In this document: positions 8,441-16,551 of the stretch, one piece after another
How the letters are laid out: each line of letters starts with the position of its first letter
How positions within the stretch are numbered: the stretch's first letter is position 1
NCBI RefSeq assembly: GCF_022811845.1
Contig: NZ_CP064266.1
Coordinates: 3,720,001-3,784,000, forward strand
Reading direction: 5' to 3'
Source of the DNA: Bacillus pseudomycoides
GTDB taxonomy: Bacteria; Bacillota; Bacilli; Bacillales; Bacillaceae_G
Length of the DNA: 64,000 nt
Made by a program: the position numbers and the translations under genes
Notes under the pieces: generated by a model
Told to the model about the DNA's origin: nothing
What the model saw: only the letters and a program-made list of their open reading frames with translations
Database searches by the model: none

Positions 8441-8593
8441 TTTTCAACAGTCCCTTCTATATAGAACATAAGACAGATATATGATGGGAATTCCAATATA
8501 TAACTATTTTTTGTTTTAAAATGTGGTACTGTACCTTTTCGAAAATAAGTTGTCCTAAAGTCTTGAAGAATAAGATTGTTTAGGTTCATTTTT

Positions 8594-8632
8594 TTGTTCA
8601 CTGTAGTTTGAATAAACAGTGAACAATTTTTT
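8594..8632 (+). terminator. terminator-like hairpin
   Basis: TTGTTCACTGT pairs with ACAGTGAACAA across 11 bases and is followed by T6. No plus-strand gene lies immediately upstream, so it is probably a leftover of a deleted gene. Confidence 0.5.
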
Positions 8633-8782
8633 AGCGTACGAAATTTGCGAAATGTTGGTGCTACTCCATCCCCATCAAGTTAAGATTTTGAAGTATCTCC
8701 AAAACGAAAAAAGAATTTATTACGTAGCCATAAACATAGGTAATAATGTTTTTATTTATTAGGGAGTTCAGATAAAATACTC

Positions 8783-8839
8783 CAAATCATCAATTAAATT
8801 ATGAAATTTTTAAAATCCCATAATTTAATTGATGATTTG
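8783..8839. repeat. AT-rich perfect inverted repeat (21-bp arms)
   Basis: CAAATCATCAATTAAATTAT(G) and its exact complement flank a 15-base loop. No T tract follows on either side, so it does not look like a standard terminator. It lies in a gene-poor stretch (8602-9054) in which I see no coding sequence. Copies of TTTGCAAAC and CTGCAAAC follow near 8930-8955, similar to the motifs beside the integrase fragment. Confidence 0.65.
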
Positions 8840-9054
8840 CGTCATAATGTCAGTGAGAGTAATGAGTAATAGAAGAAATACAATGGAGGTTTTTAGTAGA
8901 AGAAATATAAAAAAGTGCTAACAAGTTTGCAAACAAAACTGCAAACTAAACGAATGCTTCCAAGTAATGGTAAGAGGTAAATGGTCGCTGATATGTCCTC
9001 TAAACACTTATAATATAACGTTTTTTAACCTTGCATAAATCATACTACTTCACC

Positions 9055-9155
9055 CGAACACAATCTGGGCACCATGTAGTGAAGAACTTTACTACTACTG
9101 GCTCTTCGCTTGCGATAATGTCTTTGAATTCTTGCTCTGTTTTAATTTCTTTCAT
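9055..9155 (-). pseudogene. thioredoxin gene, 5' fragment (second copy)
   Basis: Reads MKEIKTEQEFKDIIASEEPV and on to 'KFFTTWCPDC', then loses similarity. It is a diverged partial duplicate of the intact thioredoxin gene at 6467-6781 (many synonymous differences over about 100 bases), with its own ribosome site AAAGGAG. The C-terminal two thirds are missing. Confidence 0.75.
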
Positions 9156-9239
9156 GTTTTTTTCTCCTTTTACATTAGGTTTATGTAGTGCTTTTTAGGT
9201 GGTTATTTAATTGGAAAGTCAAAATTTTTAACGAACTGT

Positions 9240-9450
9240 TTTCTTTCTGACCAATTCGTTTGCAAATTGGTCCACCGTAGTTTCTTATATTCCTGATCAG
9301 ACATGGGAGTAGGTATCTAAAATAATATCTATTCCTATGTTTAAAACGTTCATTTACAAACTTCAAGCGCATATCAGGAACCTTACTTTATTTTATAAGC
9401 TTTTTCTAAAGATGTGTCAAACATTTGAAATTGCCAGAGTTACCTTAGAA
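9240..9450 (-). pseudogene. decayed integrase fragment (second copy)
   Basis: Patches of nucleotide similarity to the integrase remnant at 6861-7226 occur in the same order: 'GGGAGTAGGTATCTAA', 'AACGTTCATTTACAA', 'ATATCAGGAACCT.ACTT' and 'TATAAGCTTTTTC'. A deletion removes the segment coding for the HDLRHTHAT block and stop codons interrupt all frames. It follows the truncated thioredoxin just as in the first copy, showing that the thioredoxin-integrase pair was duplicated. Confidence 0.65.
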
Positions 9451-9842
9451 AAGTAAAGAGGTTCTAACTTAGCTGCTAAACCAAATCTTTAAGAAACAGG
9501 ACAAGAGGTTTGTGTGCAATGTAAAATGATCGAAGATGAATTGATGATAAAGCGTGACGAAGAGCTCTTTTTTGAGATTTAGTTTAACAATCATAGTTGT
9601 ATTCACTGTAATATTCATCGCACGAATTGTTGCTATAAAAAATATTGATGAGAAATCCAATACAACCATCACTATTACCATTAGAAACGCTAAAAATTCA
9701 CGACTTCTATGATTATGAAGTGCATATATATAGTTATAATGCATTTTGAAAGTCCAGCTTATGCGATGGATCGTAGATGGAACAAGATTTGGAGTTACAA
9801 TATCGTAAGTTAGAAATCGAAGAAAATAAGGGTGAGAAGGAA

Positions 9843-10097
9843 ATGAAGAATACTATAACCCAAGAAGATATTAACGGCATTCTAGAAAAGACTCGATGGA
9901 CAGTGGAAGAATTTCACGGCAAATGTACAGTAGTGGTTGCTAAGTTGCCAAATGGATTTATTTTAACCGAATCCAGTGCATGTGTAGCTCCTACTAATTA
10001 CGATGTGAATATTGGAATTAAATGTTGCAAAGACCGCATTGTTAATAAAATTTGGGAGTTAGAAGAGTATAGGTTGCAATGTGAATTAGTTAAGTAA
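9843..10097 (+). CDS. phage Gp49-like family protein
   Basis: An 84-residue protein beginning MKNTITQEDINGIL. It carries the Gp49-like pattern: a 'KTRWTVEEFHGKCTVVVAKLPNGFIL' type strand pair, then 'ESSACVAPTNYDVNIGIKCC' and 'NKIWELEEY'. Such proteins are small early genes of Siphoviridae with no settled role. GGGTGAG lies six bases before this ATG; a longer in-frame start at 9777 has no ribosome site. Isolated from any other phage gene, so a prophage leftover. Confidence 0.7.
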   Translation: MKNTITQEDINGILEKTRWTVEEFHGKCTVVVAKLPNGFILTESSACVAPTNYDVNIGIKCCKDRIVNKIWELEEYRLQCELVK

Positions 10098-10108
10098 GTT
10101 ATTATAGA

Positions 10109-10136
10109 TGAACTGCACCTCCAATTGCTAGACACA
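10109..10136 (+). mobile_element. left end of an interrupted IS3-family-like element
   Basis: TGAACTGCACCTCCAATTGC is the left tip of an IS whose sequence resumes at 11568 with the complementary arm CTAACAATTGGAGGTGCAG. Together they formed a hairpin; another IS has inserted in its loop, duplicating ACA. Confidence 0.7.
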
Positions 10137-10190
10137 TGAACTGCACCCCAATTGTTAGACAAAAAAAGCTAACTATTGGGGTGCTTCTTT

Positions 10191-10697
10191 ATGTCAAAAT
10201 ACACAACTGAGTTCAAATTAAAGATAGTCGAACATTATTTACAAACGAATTGTAGTAAAAAAAGCCTCGCTAGGAAATTCAAGGTTTCTCGAAGTGATGT
10301 CCAAAAGTGGATTGCTTTTTATGAAAATCAAGGTGAGGCGGGCTTGGTTTCTACCTATACAAACTATACTGAAGAGTTTAAACTAGACGTACTAAACTTT
10401 ATGATTGAAACGGGAACTTCACTTATAGAAACGGCTGCGGTATTTAATATTCCGGCACCTTCAACTATCCTTAGATGGAAGAAACTTTTAGAAAAACAAG
10501 GAATACGGGCCCTTCGATCAAAAAACGGGGCGTCTATCTATGAAAAAGATACAAAGAAAACTCAACCAGTAGAAGGATCACAAGAAGCATTACTTGCTGA
10601 AATTGAGCGGTTGCGTATGGAAAACGCCTATTTAAAAAAGTTAAACGCCTTAGTTCAAGAAAAGGAAAAATTACAGAACAAGACAAAGCGAAAGTAA
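10191..10697 (+). CDS. IS3-family transposase OrfA
   Basis: A 168-residue DNA-binding subunit with two helix-turn-helix units ('KSLARKFKVSRSDVQKWIAF' and a second in 'SLIETAAVFNIPAPSTILRW') and a C-terminal coiled coil ('EIERLRMENAYLKKLNALV'). GGGGTG lies eight bases before the ATG. The heptamer A AAA AAG at 10634-10640, in phase with the orfA codons, is the classic slippery site for -1 frameshifting into orfB to make the OrfAB transposase. OrfA alone normally represses transposition. Confidence 0.85.
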   Translation: MSKYTTEFKLKIVEHYLQTNCSKKSLARKFKVSRSDVQKWIAFYENQGEAGLVSTYTNYTEEFKLDVLNFMIETGTSLIETAAVFNIPAPSTILRWKKLLEKQGIRALRSKNGASIYEKDTKKTQPVEGSQEALLAEIERLRMENAYLKKLNALVQEKEKLQNKTKRK

Positions 10698-11535
10698 TTT
10701 ATGAGCTAAGGCATGAATTTAAAATCATTGATCTAGTAAAGTTGGCCGATATTCCACGTAGTACGTATTATTATTGGATAAAACAAATGAATCGGCCAGA
10801 TAAATATAACCAGGCGAAAGAAGTCATTCAACAGATATTTGAAGAACACCAAGGTCGTTACGGCTACCGTCGTATCACATTGGAACTGCGTAATCGAGGC
10901 TATACACACAATCATAAACTGTCCGTCGCTTGATGAGCGAGATGGGCTTACAATGTCTTCTCCGTATGAAGAAGTATCGCTCTTACCGAGGGAAAGTAGG
11001 CAAGATCGCACCAAACCTGTTAGTGCGCAATTTCAGTGCGACAAAGCCGAATGAGAAGTGGGTAACCGATGTAACAGAATTTCACTTACACGGCGAGAAA
11101 CTATATTTATCACCAATACTTGATTTATATAACGGGGAAATTATTGCCTATAACGTGGAGGAACGACCTGTTTATCCACTTGTATCAAAGATGTTAGATA
11201 AAGCTTTTGAACGCTTAAAAGAAGAAGATTCGCCTACCCTCCACTCGGATCAAGGATGGCATTATCAAATGAAGCAATATCAACACGCATTGAAAGAACG
11301 AGGGATTACACAAAGTATGTCTCGTAAAGGGAATTGTTTAGACAACGCAGTCATGGAGAATTTCTTTGGCTTATTAAAGTCTGAATTACTTTATTTACAA
11401 GAGTTTGAAAGTATGGAACACTTTAAGACAGAATTAGAAAAATATATTCATTACTACAATAACGACAGAATCAAAGCAAAATTAAAAGGACTAAGCCCTG
11501 TACAATACAGAACTCAGTCCTCACAAGTTGCTTAA
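10634..11535 (+). pseudogene. IS3-family transposase OrfB (DDE), frameshifted
   Basis: The catalytic part of the OrfAB transposase, in the -1 frame from the slippery site. The first segment runs 'LADIPRSTYYYWIKQMNR' to 'RRITLELRNRGYTHNHK', then a lost A near 10918 shifts the frame; the rest resumes as 'RRLMSEMGLQCLLRMKKY'. The DDE residues are visible: 'WVTDVTEF', 'LHSDQGWHY' and Glu in 'NAVMENFFGLLKSE'. The gene ends QYRTQSSQVA. Because of the lost base no full-length transposase can be made without a second frameshift. Confidence 0.8.
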
Positions 11536-11567
11536 AAATGCGTGTCTAACTTTTTGGGTTCACTTCA

Positions 11568-11660
11568 ACAGTCTAACAATTGGAGGTGCAGTTTTTTTAT
11601 GGATAAATTTTCTTCAAAAGAAACAATACAAGCAAGGAGTCGATATTTTAATGGTAACTT
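11568..11660 (+). mobile_element. continuation of the interrupted IS: orfA N-terminus
   Basis: After the second arm of the terminal hairpin, an ATG at 11600 opens 'MDKFSSKETIQARSRYFNGN', the typical first 20 residues of an IS3-family OrfA. Similarity then ends, so the outer element is truncated here. The remaining 11660-11920 holds no gene I can support; 11750-11780 has a small CCCTCT/AGAGGG hairpin. Confidence 0.6.
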
Positions 11661-11922
11661 AAAAATGAAAATTTTTTCTTTTTTCTTGAGTCACAAAGAT
11701 TTGCAAGTTAATAGATTTATAGAGAAAGACTGTTTGATCATTTTAATCGAGAAGGCCCCCTCTAAATGCAGTGAGAGGGCAGTTTAGTTAAGAGGAAAAA
11801 CATGAAATGAATTGCAAGAAATCTTCGTAAATCGCACACCTTTTTAGCAGGACTAGCATATATTGAAGTATGGGACAAGCGTAAATCGCTTTTTTCATAC
11901 TCATTGAAAACTCCTTATCACG

Positions 11923-11950
11923 AAAAGAGCACTTTTAAGTGCTCTTTTTA
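11923..11950 (+). terminator. intrinsic terminator-like palindrome
   Basis: AAAAGAGCACTT and AAGTGCTCTTTT form a near-perfect stem followed by more T. No intact gene precedes it, so it probably served a gene lost from this accessory stretch. Confidence 0.65.
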
Positions 11951-12142
11951 ATTTGTCTATATGAAAGAGATGTGTGGAGAAGTCTTTTTATGCACAAAAC
12001 GAAATGGCCGAAAATATAATGGGGAGATATAGGGAATTTATGTCTTAAAGTATCAAAAGGAAAGTTTTTATGTAACAGACGATGGCACTGTCTGTGAATT
12101 TATAATAAATTAAGCTGATTCTAATATAGGTGGATGAATAAT

Positions 12143-12796
12143 ATGAATCCAAGGGGTTTAAATGTTACGGGAGCATGGTTTCAAGTAGGTGGAAATACGA
12201 TGGCTGCCATTGGAACTACAAGGGGATTTATAGGAGAAGAAAGTGTAGAAGGACCACTCGTAATTGTAGGTAGCTCATTACAGGCTCTTGGATATATACT
12301 GCAATTAAAAGCGTTAACAGGTTCCCTAGAAAAACAAGAAATGCAAGGGGAAGAAAAAGCACTTCATAAAGAGGAACAAACGGATCGAAGCGATAAATCT
12401 TTAGAGAAAATAGGGATTGAATTATTAGCTTTAGGTAATGTCTCGAATGTAATAGGAACATCTTTTAATATACAAAAAGAAATGAAAGCGAATGATTATC
12501 TGATTATTACAGGAAACAGTCTACAGTCTATTGGGGCATTTGTAGGAGTAGAAGTAGCGCTAAATGTGGACCCTGAAATTCCATGGCTAATTGTAGTAGG
12601 TAATTCATTGCAGACACTAGGTGCTGGGTTACAAGCATATCAAGGCATACGCAATCTATCGAAGGAAAAACAAATGGTAGAAAAAAATGATAGCGAAAAA
12701 GAAGATGAGAGATTAGTTGGACTGATTGGTATTTGGATACAAGCAACTGGTACAGCTATTTCGGCAGTTGGAATCACAAAAATGATAGAAGATTGA
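12143..12796 (+). CDS. DUF6944-like repetitive hydrophobic protein
   Basis: A 217-residue protein built of four imperfect repeats, each with the pattern 'GxWxQxxGNxxxAIGxT' or 'VGNSLQxLGxxLQ' (for example 'GNTMAAIGTTRGFIG', 'VGSSLQALGYILQ', 'ITGNSLQSIGAFVG', 'VGNSLQTLGAGLQ'). The central linker is Glu/Lys-rich. This matches the repetitive protein family of unknown function labelled DUF6944 in Bacillus, from memory. AGGTGG lies nine bases before this ATG; an ATG three codons earlier touches the ribosome site. The Gly-rich amphipathic repeats may associate with membranes. Confidence 0.7.
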   Translation: MNPRGLNVTGAWFQVGGNTMAAIGTTRGFIGEESVEGPLVIVGSSLQALGYILQLKALTGSLEKQEMQGEEKALHKEEQTDRSDKSLEKIGIELLALGNVSNVIGTSFNIQKEMKANDYLIITGNSLQSIGAFVGVEVALNVDPEIPWLIVVGNSLQTLGAGLQAYQGIRNLSKEKQMVEKNDSEKEDERLVGLIGIWIQATGTAISAVGITKMIED

Positions 12797-12997
12797 GTTT
12801 GAAAATGTAGCGATCGAAACGAATATCACTAGAAGGGAATACTTTATTCTTTTTTAAAGGACAAGGATAGTAGAGCGTGATATTTTCTATAGTTTTAAGG
12901 GTTTTACTATTTTTTGAATGTAATTGAATAAAAGATGTTAAATGGTGTAGGCTTTTCTATTTTCCTGTCGAAGATGTAATAAAAGGGAGGTAGTGAA

Positions 12998-13315
12998 ATG
13001 GCACAGTTTGAAGTGGAAAAAATCACTTATTTAGGAAAGAGAAAAGAAGAAATTGATTTTCGAATAGCTTATGTAAGGATTGATGACTATTTGGACTGGG
13101 AGGTCATTATACGTGGAACTACTGATAAAGGTGCACTTTTCGTTGAAACAATGAAGAAAAATGAGCAACCAGTATTTGAATTTATTACTACTGAAGGGGA
13201 CGTTTTTCAAGGCAGGACAAAAATAGTGAAATTCATCCCAAAATTAATTGATACAGAAATCGATTTATTTGGCATTGGAAAGTTAAATGGTTATGAAATA
13301 AAAAGCGTCCACTAG
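12998..13315 (+). CDS. hypothetical protein, 105 aa
   Basis: A soluble mixed alpha/beta protein beginning MAQFEVEKITYLGKRKEEID, with beta-rich stretches 'DWEVIIRGTTDKGALFVET' and 'DVFQGRTKIVKFIPK'. An excellent AAAGGGAGGTAG precedes the ATG and a hairpin terminator overlaps the stop, so it is a genuine single-gene unit. The shape recalls phage baseplate or tail-accessory small beta proteins, but I cannot assign a family. The 200 bases before it show no other gene. Confidence 0.65.
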   Translation: MAQFEVEKITYLGKRKEEIDFRIAYVRIDDYLDWEVIIRGTTDKGALFVETMKKNEQPVFEFITTEGDVFQGRTKIVKFIPKLIDTEIDLFGIGKLNGYEIKSVH

Positions 13316-13330
13316 GATGCTTTTTATTAT
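13300..13330 (+). terminator. intrinsic terminator overlapping a stop codon
   Basis: AAAAGCGTCC and GGATGCTTTTT pair (one G-T) across ACTA, and the stop codon of the preceding gene lies in the loop region; a T-rich tract follows. Confidence 0.65.
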
Positions 13331-13490
13331 TTTTAGTACTACTGTAGCTTTGAAATAAAATAGGGTGTGATGTTTTTGTGGTTTTTGTATTTAGATGTAT
13401 ATAAATAAAATATGCTATAAAATCACCGAGATGAAACGGTATAATATTACTGTTATTCATAATTTATACAGGGAAGAGTTAGGGTAGAAT

Positions 13491-14174
13491 ATGTTGTATT
13501 CGAAAAAGTTAGTAGGTATGAGTTTGATAGCATCACTTACAATAGGTGGGCTAAGTGCTTGTAATACATATGTAGATTCATCGAAAGTAAAACAAGGCAG
13601 TGTATCTAAAAAGAGTGAAAATGCAAATAGACCAGCTGAAGCTCTAACAGCTTACATGAATGCGGGCTTCTATGATAAAGATATAGACAAAATGAGTAAA
13701 TTAACAGGTGAAGATGGAAAACAATTTAATGAAGCGATGGCGGAAAAGGTTAGAAAAGCAGTCCTATCTAATTATGAAGGCATATCTAGTATTACAGAAG
13801 AATCAGTAGATAACTATTTTAAAAATTTTAAAGAAGCAATACGGAAAAAAGTGAAATTTGAAACGAATGTTGTATATATATACGGAGAAGGTAAAACTGC
13901 AGAAGTGGAAATAAAATCAAAGCCAATATTGGTATCAAGTCTGAGAACAAAAGTTGAAGATGAGCAAAAAAGAATATTAAGTGAAAACCCGTCAATATCT
14001 AACCCTAAATTAATAAAGCAACTATATGATTATTCACCTTCAATATTACTTGAAGCAGAAATATCTTCTACGGAAGAATCACTGAGGGTTGGCATGTATA
14101 ATAAGGGTGACGATAAGTGGCATATAAATGGAGAGGATATAAAGGGTCTTCCAAGGATTTTATGGAAATCATAA
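13491..14174 (+). CDS. putative lipoprotein, 227 aa
   Basis: The N-terminus is a type II signal peptide: a Lys-containing start, hydrophobic 'LVGMSLIASLTIGGLSAC' and lipobox LSAC with Cys at about residue 24. After cleavage it would be a membrane-anchored, extracytoplasmic, highly charged protein (Lys/Glu rich, 'PAEALTAYMNAGFYDKDIDK' and 'DDKWHINGEDIKGLP'). The layout resembles DUF5105 or NTF2-like Bacillus lipoproteins, but I cannot confirm the family. AGGGAAGAGTTAGGG precedes the ATG. Confidence 0.7.
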   Translation: MLYSKKLVGMSLIASLTIGGLSACNTYVDSSKVKQGSVSKKSENANRPAEALTAYMNAGFYDKDIDKMSKLTGEDGKQFNEAMAEKVRKAVLSNYEGISSITEESVDNYFKNFKEAIRKKVKFETNVVYIYGEGKTAEVEIKSKPILVSSLRTKVEDEQKRILSENPSISNPKLIKQLYDYSPSILLEAEISSTEESLRVGMYNKGDDKWHINGEDIKGLPRILWKS

Positions 14175-14379
14175 TATATTATTAAACTCTTTATAAAAAA
14201 GATACTATTAATTTGGTATACAGGTTTACTTAAATAATTTTTGAGTTTTCTGTATTATAAAAAGGAAGAACTTTTCTACTTTTATTTAAATACCACACAA
14301 GACCTTTCGGGTTATAAGAATTATTGCGAGATGTTTGTGATAGGACTTATTTTTTCGGAAGGTCTTTTTGTGTTCAACA

Positions 14380-14710
14380 AAAACATGAAGAAATAATTTA
14401 TACATCGTTCAAGTCATCTAAAAAGATTTATGTAATTGAGGGGGTAGATATGTTAACAATAAGTGCTGCTAATAGCTTACTGAAGTTCTTAGAAGAAACA
14501 GATGGAAATATTACGACAATCCTTATAACAGAAAAAATTCAGAAGGTACTTAGTACAATTCAATCAAGATGCCAGATCTTAAATTTCATAGTATTACTTA
14601 CTGATGAATATGTGGAGCAATTATTTCAAGCTAATCTTCTTTCAGATATTGTAATGTTGTTAACTCGTATTACAAATAATCTCAATGATGCCAAATGCAA
14701 TTGTTTTTTC
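14380..14710 (+). pseudogene. DNA polymerase III delta-prime-like fragment
   Basis: An internal piece of a clamp-loader delta-prime/HolB-type protein: 'KKIYVIEGVDMLTISAANSL', then 'LLKFLEETDGN', and 'STIQSRCQILNF' (sensor 1 region). The N-terminal Walker A portion and the C-terminal domain are absent, and the bcr1 element begins directly after the reading frame. It is not the housekeeping gene, which would be next to tmk/yaaT-type neighbours; it looks like a plasmid or phage paralogue that was truncated. The A-rich stretch at 14175-14370 holds no gene. Confidence 0.65.
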
Positions 14711-14715
14711 TTTAT

Positions 14716-14863
14716 CCCGCATTAACGGACAGTAAGACTCCCACCTCAAAATTCGGCAAAAGCAAAGAAGTTAGGTGGGAGATCGACTGTCCGTAAAAGC
14801 CCGATTGGTTCAACTAATAATCAATGGGGGATGAAGAAAACCCCCACTGATTAAAGTTTCACC
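14716..14863. repeat. bcr1 repeat, copy 2 (near full length)
   Basis: Starts CCCGCATTAACGGACAGTAA after TTTAT and contains a stem of CCCACCTC.../...AGGTGGGAG, then AACTGTCCG-type pairing (CGGACAGT / ACTGTCCG), and ends GATTAAAGTTTCACC before CTTAT. It is the best-preserved copy here and sits at the truncated end of the delta-prime fragment. Confidence 0.9.
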
Positions 14864-14961
14864 TTATATTGGTTGTAACAAATGACAGCAGGGCGTATAC
14901 AGAATGTAATATATTTCTGTCAAACACTGCTAAGTTACCGTATACTAAACAACGCTCATGA

Positions 14962-14992
14962 GAAAAAAGAATCTGTCACAGATTCTTTTTTC
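14962..14992. terminator. terminator-like palindrome
   Basis: GAAAAAAGAATCTGT and its exact complement are separated by one base, with a T6 run in the second arm. It may terminate transcription in either direction; no gene abuts it. The interval 14993-15185 shows nothing else. Confidence 0.6.
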
Positions 14993-15185
14993 CATTAGAT
15001 ATATTGGATTAGGAGAGTATGTTAAATCCTTGAAGGGAGCAAGGATTTAACGGTAATAGTAACCGTGGTATTAATGTAACATAGTTAACTCATATAGGTA
15101 ATTGATAATGTTTGTATTGAATATTACTAATATTTAGTATAGACATTTAATACTATAAATATAGTGTTAAAACGTTTTGATTTAT

Positions 15186-15284
15186 TCCGCATTAATGGGC
15201 AGTAAGACCCTCACCTCAAGATTCAGAGGGAAATGAGGAAGATAGGTGGGGGATGAAGAAAATCCTCACTGTTGGAAGTTTCAC
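15186..15284. repeat. bcr1 repeat, copy 3 (internal deletion)
   Basis: Begins CCGCATTAATGGGCAGTAAG, passes through AGGTGGGGGATGAAG and ends GAAGTTTCAC, with perfect TTTAT on both sides. About 50 bases are missing: the middle that normally carries the second arm pairing to GGGCAGT. It lies 320 bases from copy 2 in the same orientation. Confidence 0.85.
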
Positions 15285-15436
15285 TTTATTATATTCGATC
15301 CATGTTTAGATAAAATAAGCAAAACAAACACCTATATTAATCAATTCCTACTATATACATATTGCAGGAATGTATCCAATCTAGAAGTATCGCTTTAGAT
15401 ATTAAAATACGGTATGACAAAAGGAGAAGAGTAGTA

Positions 15437-16441
15437 ATGGGCAAACATATTATTGATATTTCTAAGTGGAACGGTAATATCGATTGGGATGTGGCTGCAT
15501 CGCAAATTGAGCTGGCGATATGTCGTGTGCAGTACGGTTCAAGAACAGTTGATGAACGGTATAAAAGTTATGTAACAAATCTGGAACAGCGTGGTATTCC
15601 GCATGCAGCGTATGCTTATGGGTGTTATGTTTCGGTTAATGATGCTGTTATAGAGGCAAAAGATTTTATGGAAAGAGTAAGTTCTAACGCTAAATTTCTT
15701 GTTCTTGATGTTGAAGATGATACGTTAAAAAGTTGCGGCCCTGATAAGCTAGCTGAAGCATCTCAAGTATTTATCGATACTTGTAAAGCTGCAGGGTGGA
15801 AAGTTGGATTATACGTAGGTCATCACATGTATAATAAATATGGTTTAAAAGGAGTGAAAGCAGATTTCCTTTGGATTCCACGCTACGGTGGTAATAAACC
15901 GACATATCCGTGTGATATATGGCAATATACTGAAACAGGAAATATCAAAGGGATTGGAAAGGTTGATTTGAATTATTTGGTTGGTAGTAAGTCTCTTTTA
16001 TGGTTCGTAGGCAGTACAAGTCATGTGAAAAATAATTCAGAACAAATTGTAGGTATTGGAATTGCTCTTTCAAAATATCCTGAAGGTTACGGAGTTAATT
16101 TATATGAGAATCCAGCAGAGCCTGTATTTACTGGACATATCACAAATAAGATTCCTTATTTGATCTTTGAAGGGTATTGGGGTGGCGGAGATAAAGATAT
16201 GATTAAATTAGGAAACGAGCAACAGTGGGCGAAATTAGAGCACTTTGATGTGGCGTGGTTTCATGTCCATTCAAAATACCCTGCTGGATATGGAGTTAAT
16301 TATTACGAAGAACCTGAATGTATAAATTTTAAAGGTGTAATTAACGGCTCAGTTTCTTATCGGGTTTGGGCAAGAAAAGATGGTGCTATCGATATTGGAC
16401 AAAGTAGTTGGGTTAAAGAAGAGCATGTAGTGATTAAATAA
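15437..16441 (+). CDS. GH25 lysozyme (endolysin-like muramidase)
   Basis: A 334-residue cell-wall hydrolase that cleaves the MurNAc-GlcNAc bond. The GH25 domain (residues 1-190) shows 'IDISKWNGNIDWD', 'ICRVQYGSR' and the catalytic acidic cluster 'VLDVEDD' near residue 92. Two related C-terminal modules follow, each containing 'SKYPxGYGVNxYExP' (near residues 215 and 280), probable wall-binding SH3-like repeats. No signal peptide is seen, so release would need a holin or lysis; no holin is adjacent, which fits a prophage leftover. AAAGGAGAAGAG precedes the ATG chosen; a longer in-frame extension upstream lacks a ribosome site. Confidence 0.85.
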   Translation: MGKHIIDISKWNGNIDWDVAASQIELAICRVQYGSRTVDERYKSYVTNLEQRGIPHAAYAYGCYVSVNDAVIEAKDFMERVSSNAKFLVLDVEDDTLKSCGPDKLAEASQVFIDTCKAAGWKVGLYVGHHMYNKYGLKGVKADFLWIPRYGGNKPTYPCDIWQYTETGNIKGIGKVDLNYLVGSKSLLWFVGSTSHVKNNSEQIVGIGIALSKYPEGYGVNLYENPAEPVFTGHITNKIPYLIFEGYWGGGDKDMIKLGNEQQWAKLEHFDVAWFHVHSKYPAGYGVNYYEEPECINFKGVINGSVSYRVWARKDGAIDIGQSSWVKEEHVVIK

Positions 16442-16452
16442 TGGTCGAAGGT

Positions 16453-16495
16453 AAAAGGTATTACGTTTCATAAACAACGTAATACCTTTTGTATT
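16453..16495 (+). terminator. intrinsic terminator after the lysozyme gene
   Basis: AAAAGGTATTACGTT pairs perfectly with AACGTAATACCTTTT across eight bases. Confidence 0.85.
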
Positions 16496-16504
16496 TTACA
16501 TAAG

Positions 16505-16551
16505 ATTTTTTACAGGATAAATAAATTATTTTTATTTATCCTGTAAAAAAT
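16505..16551 (-). terminator. intrinsic terminator of the KTSC gene
   Basis: A 21-base arm beginning ATTTTTTACAGGATAAATAA pairs exactly with its complement across five bases; on the minus strand it follows the stop codon directly. Confidence 0.8.

Larger units (their letters stand above)
10137..11567 (+). mobile_element. IS3-family insertion sequence (IS150-like), inactivated
   Basis: A 1431-bp element with 24-bp imperfect terminal inverted repeats: left TGAACTGCACCCCAATTGTT, right (complement) TGAAGTGAACCCAAAAAGTT, both ending in GTTAGAC or TTAGAC. It is flanked by a 3-bp direct repeat ACA (10134-10136 and 11568-11570), the usual IS3-family duplication size. It carries orfA and orfB in the standard overlapping -1 arrangement. 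A single-base loss in orfB makes it defective. It inserted into the terminal hairpin of a related element. Confidence 0.85.

Noticed and set aside
8404..8601. 65-codon minus-strand frame upstream of the 204-aa gene
   Set aside because: Overlaps that gene's ribosome site and start in another frame and has no ribosome site of its own.
9469..9744. 91-codon minus-strand hydrophobic frame
   Set aside because: A/T-rich chance frame in decayed DNA with no start signal.
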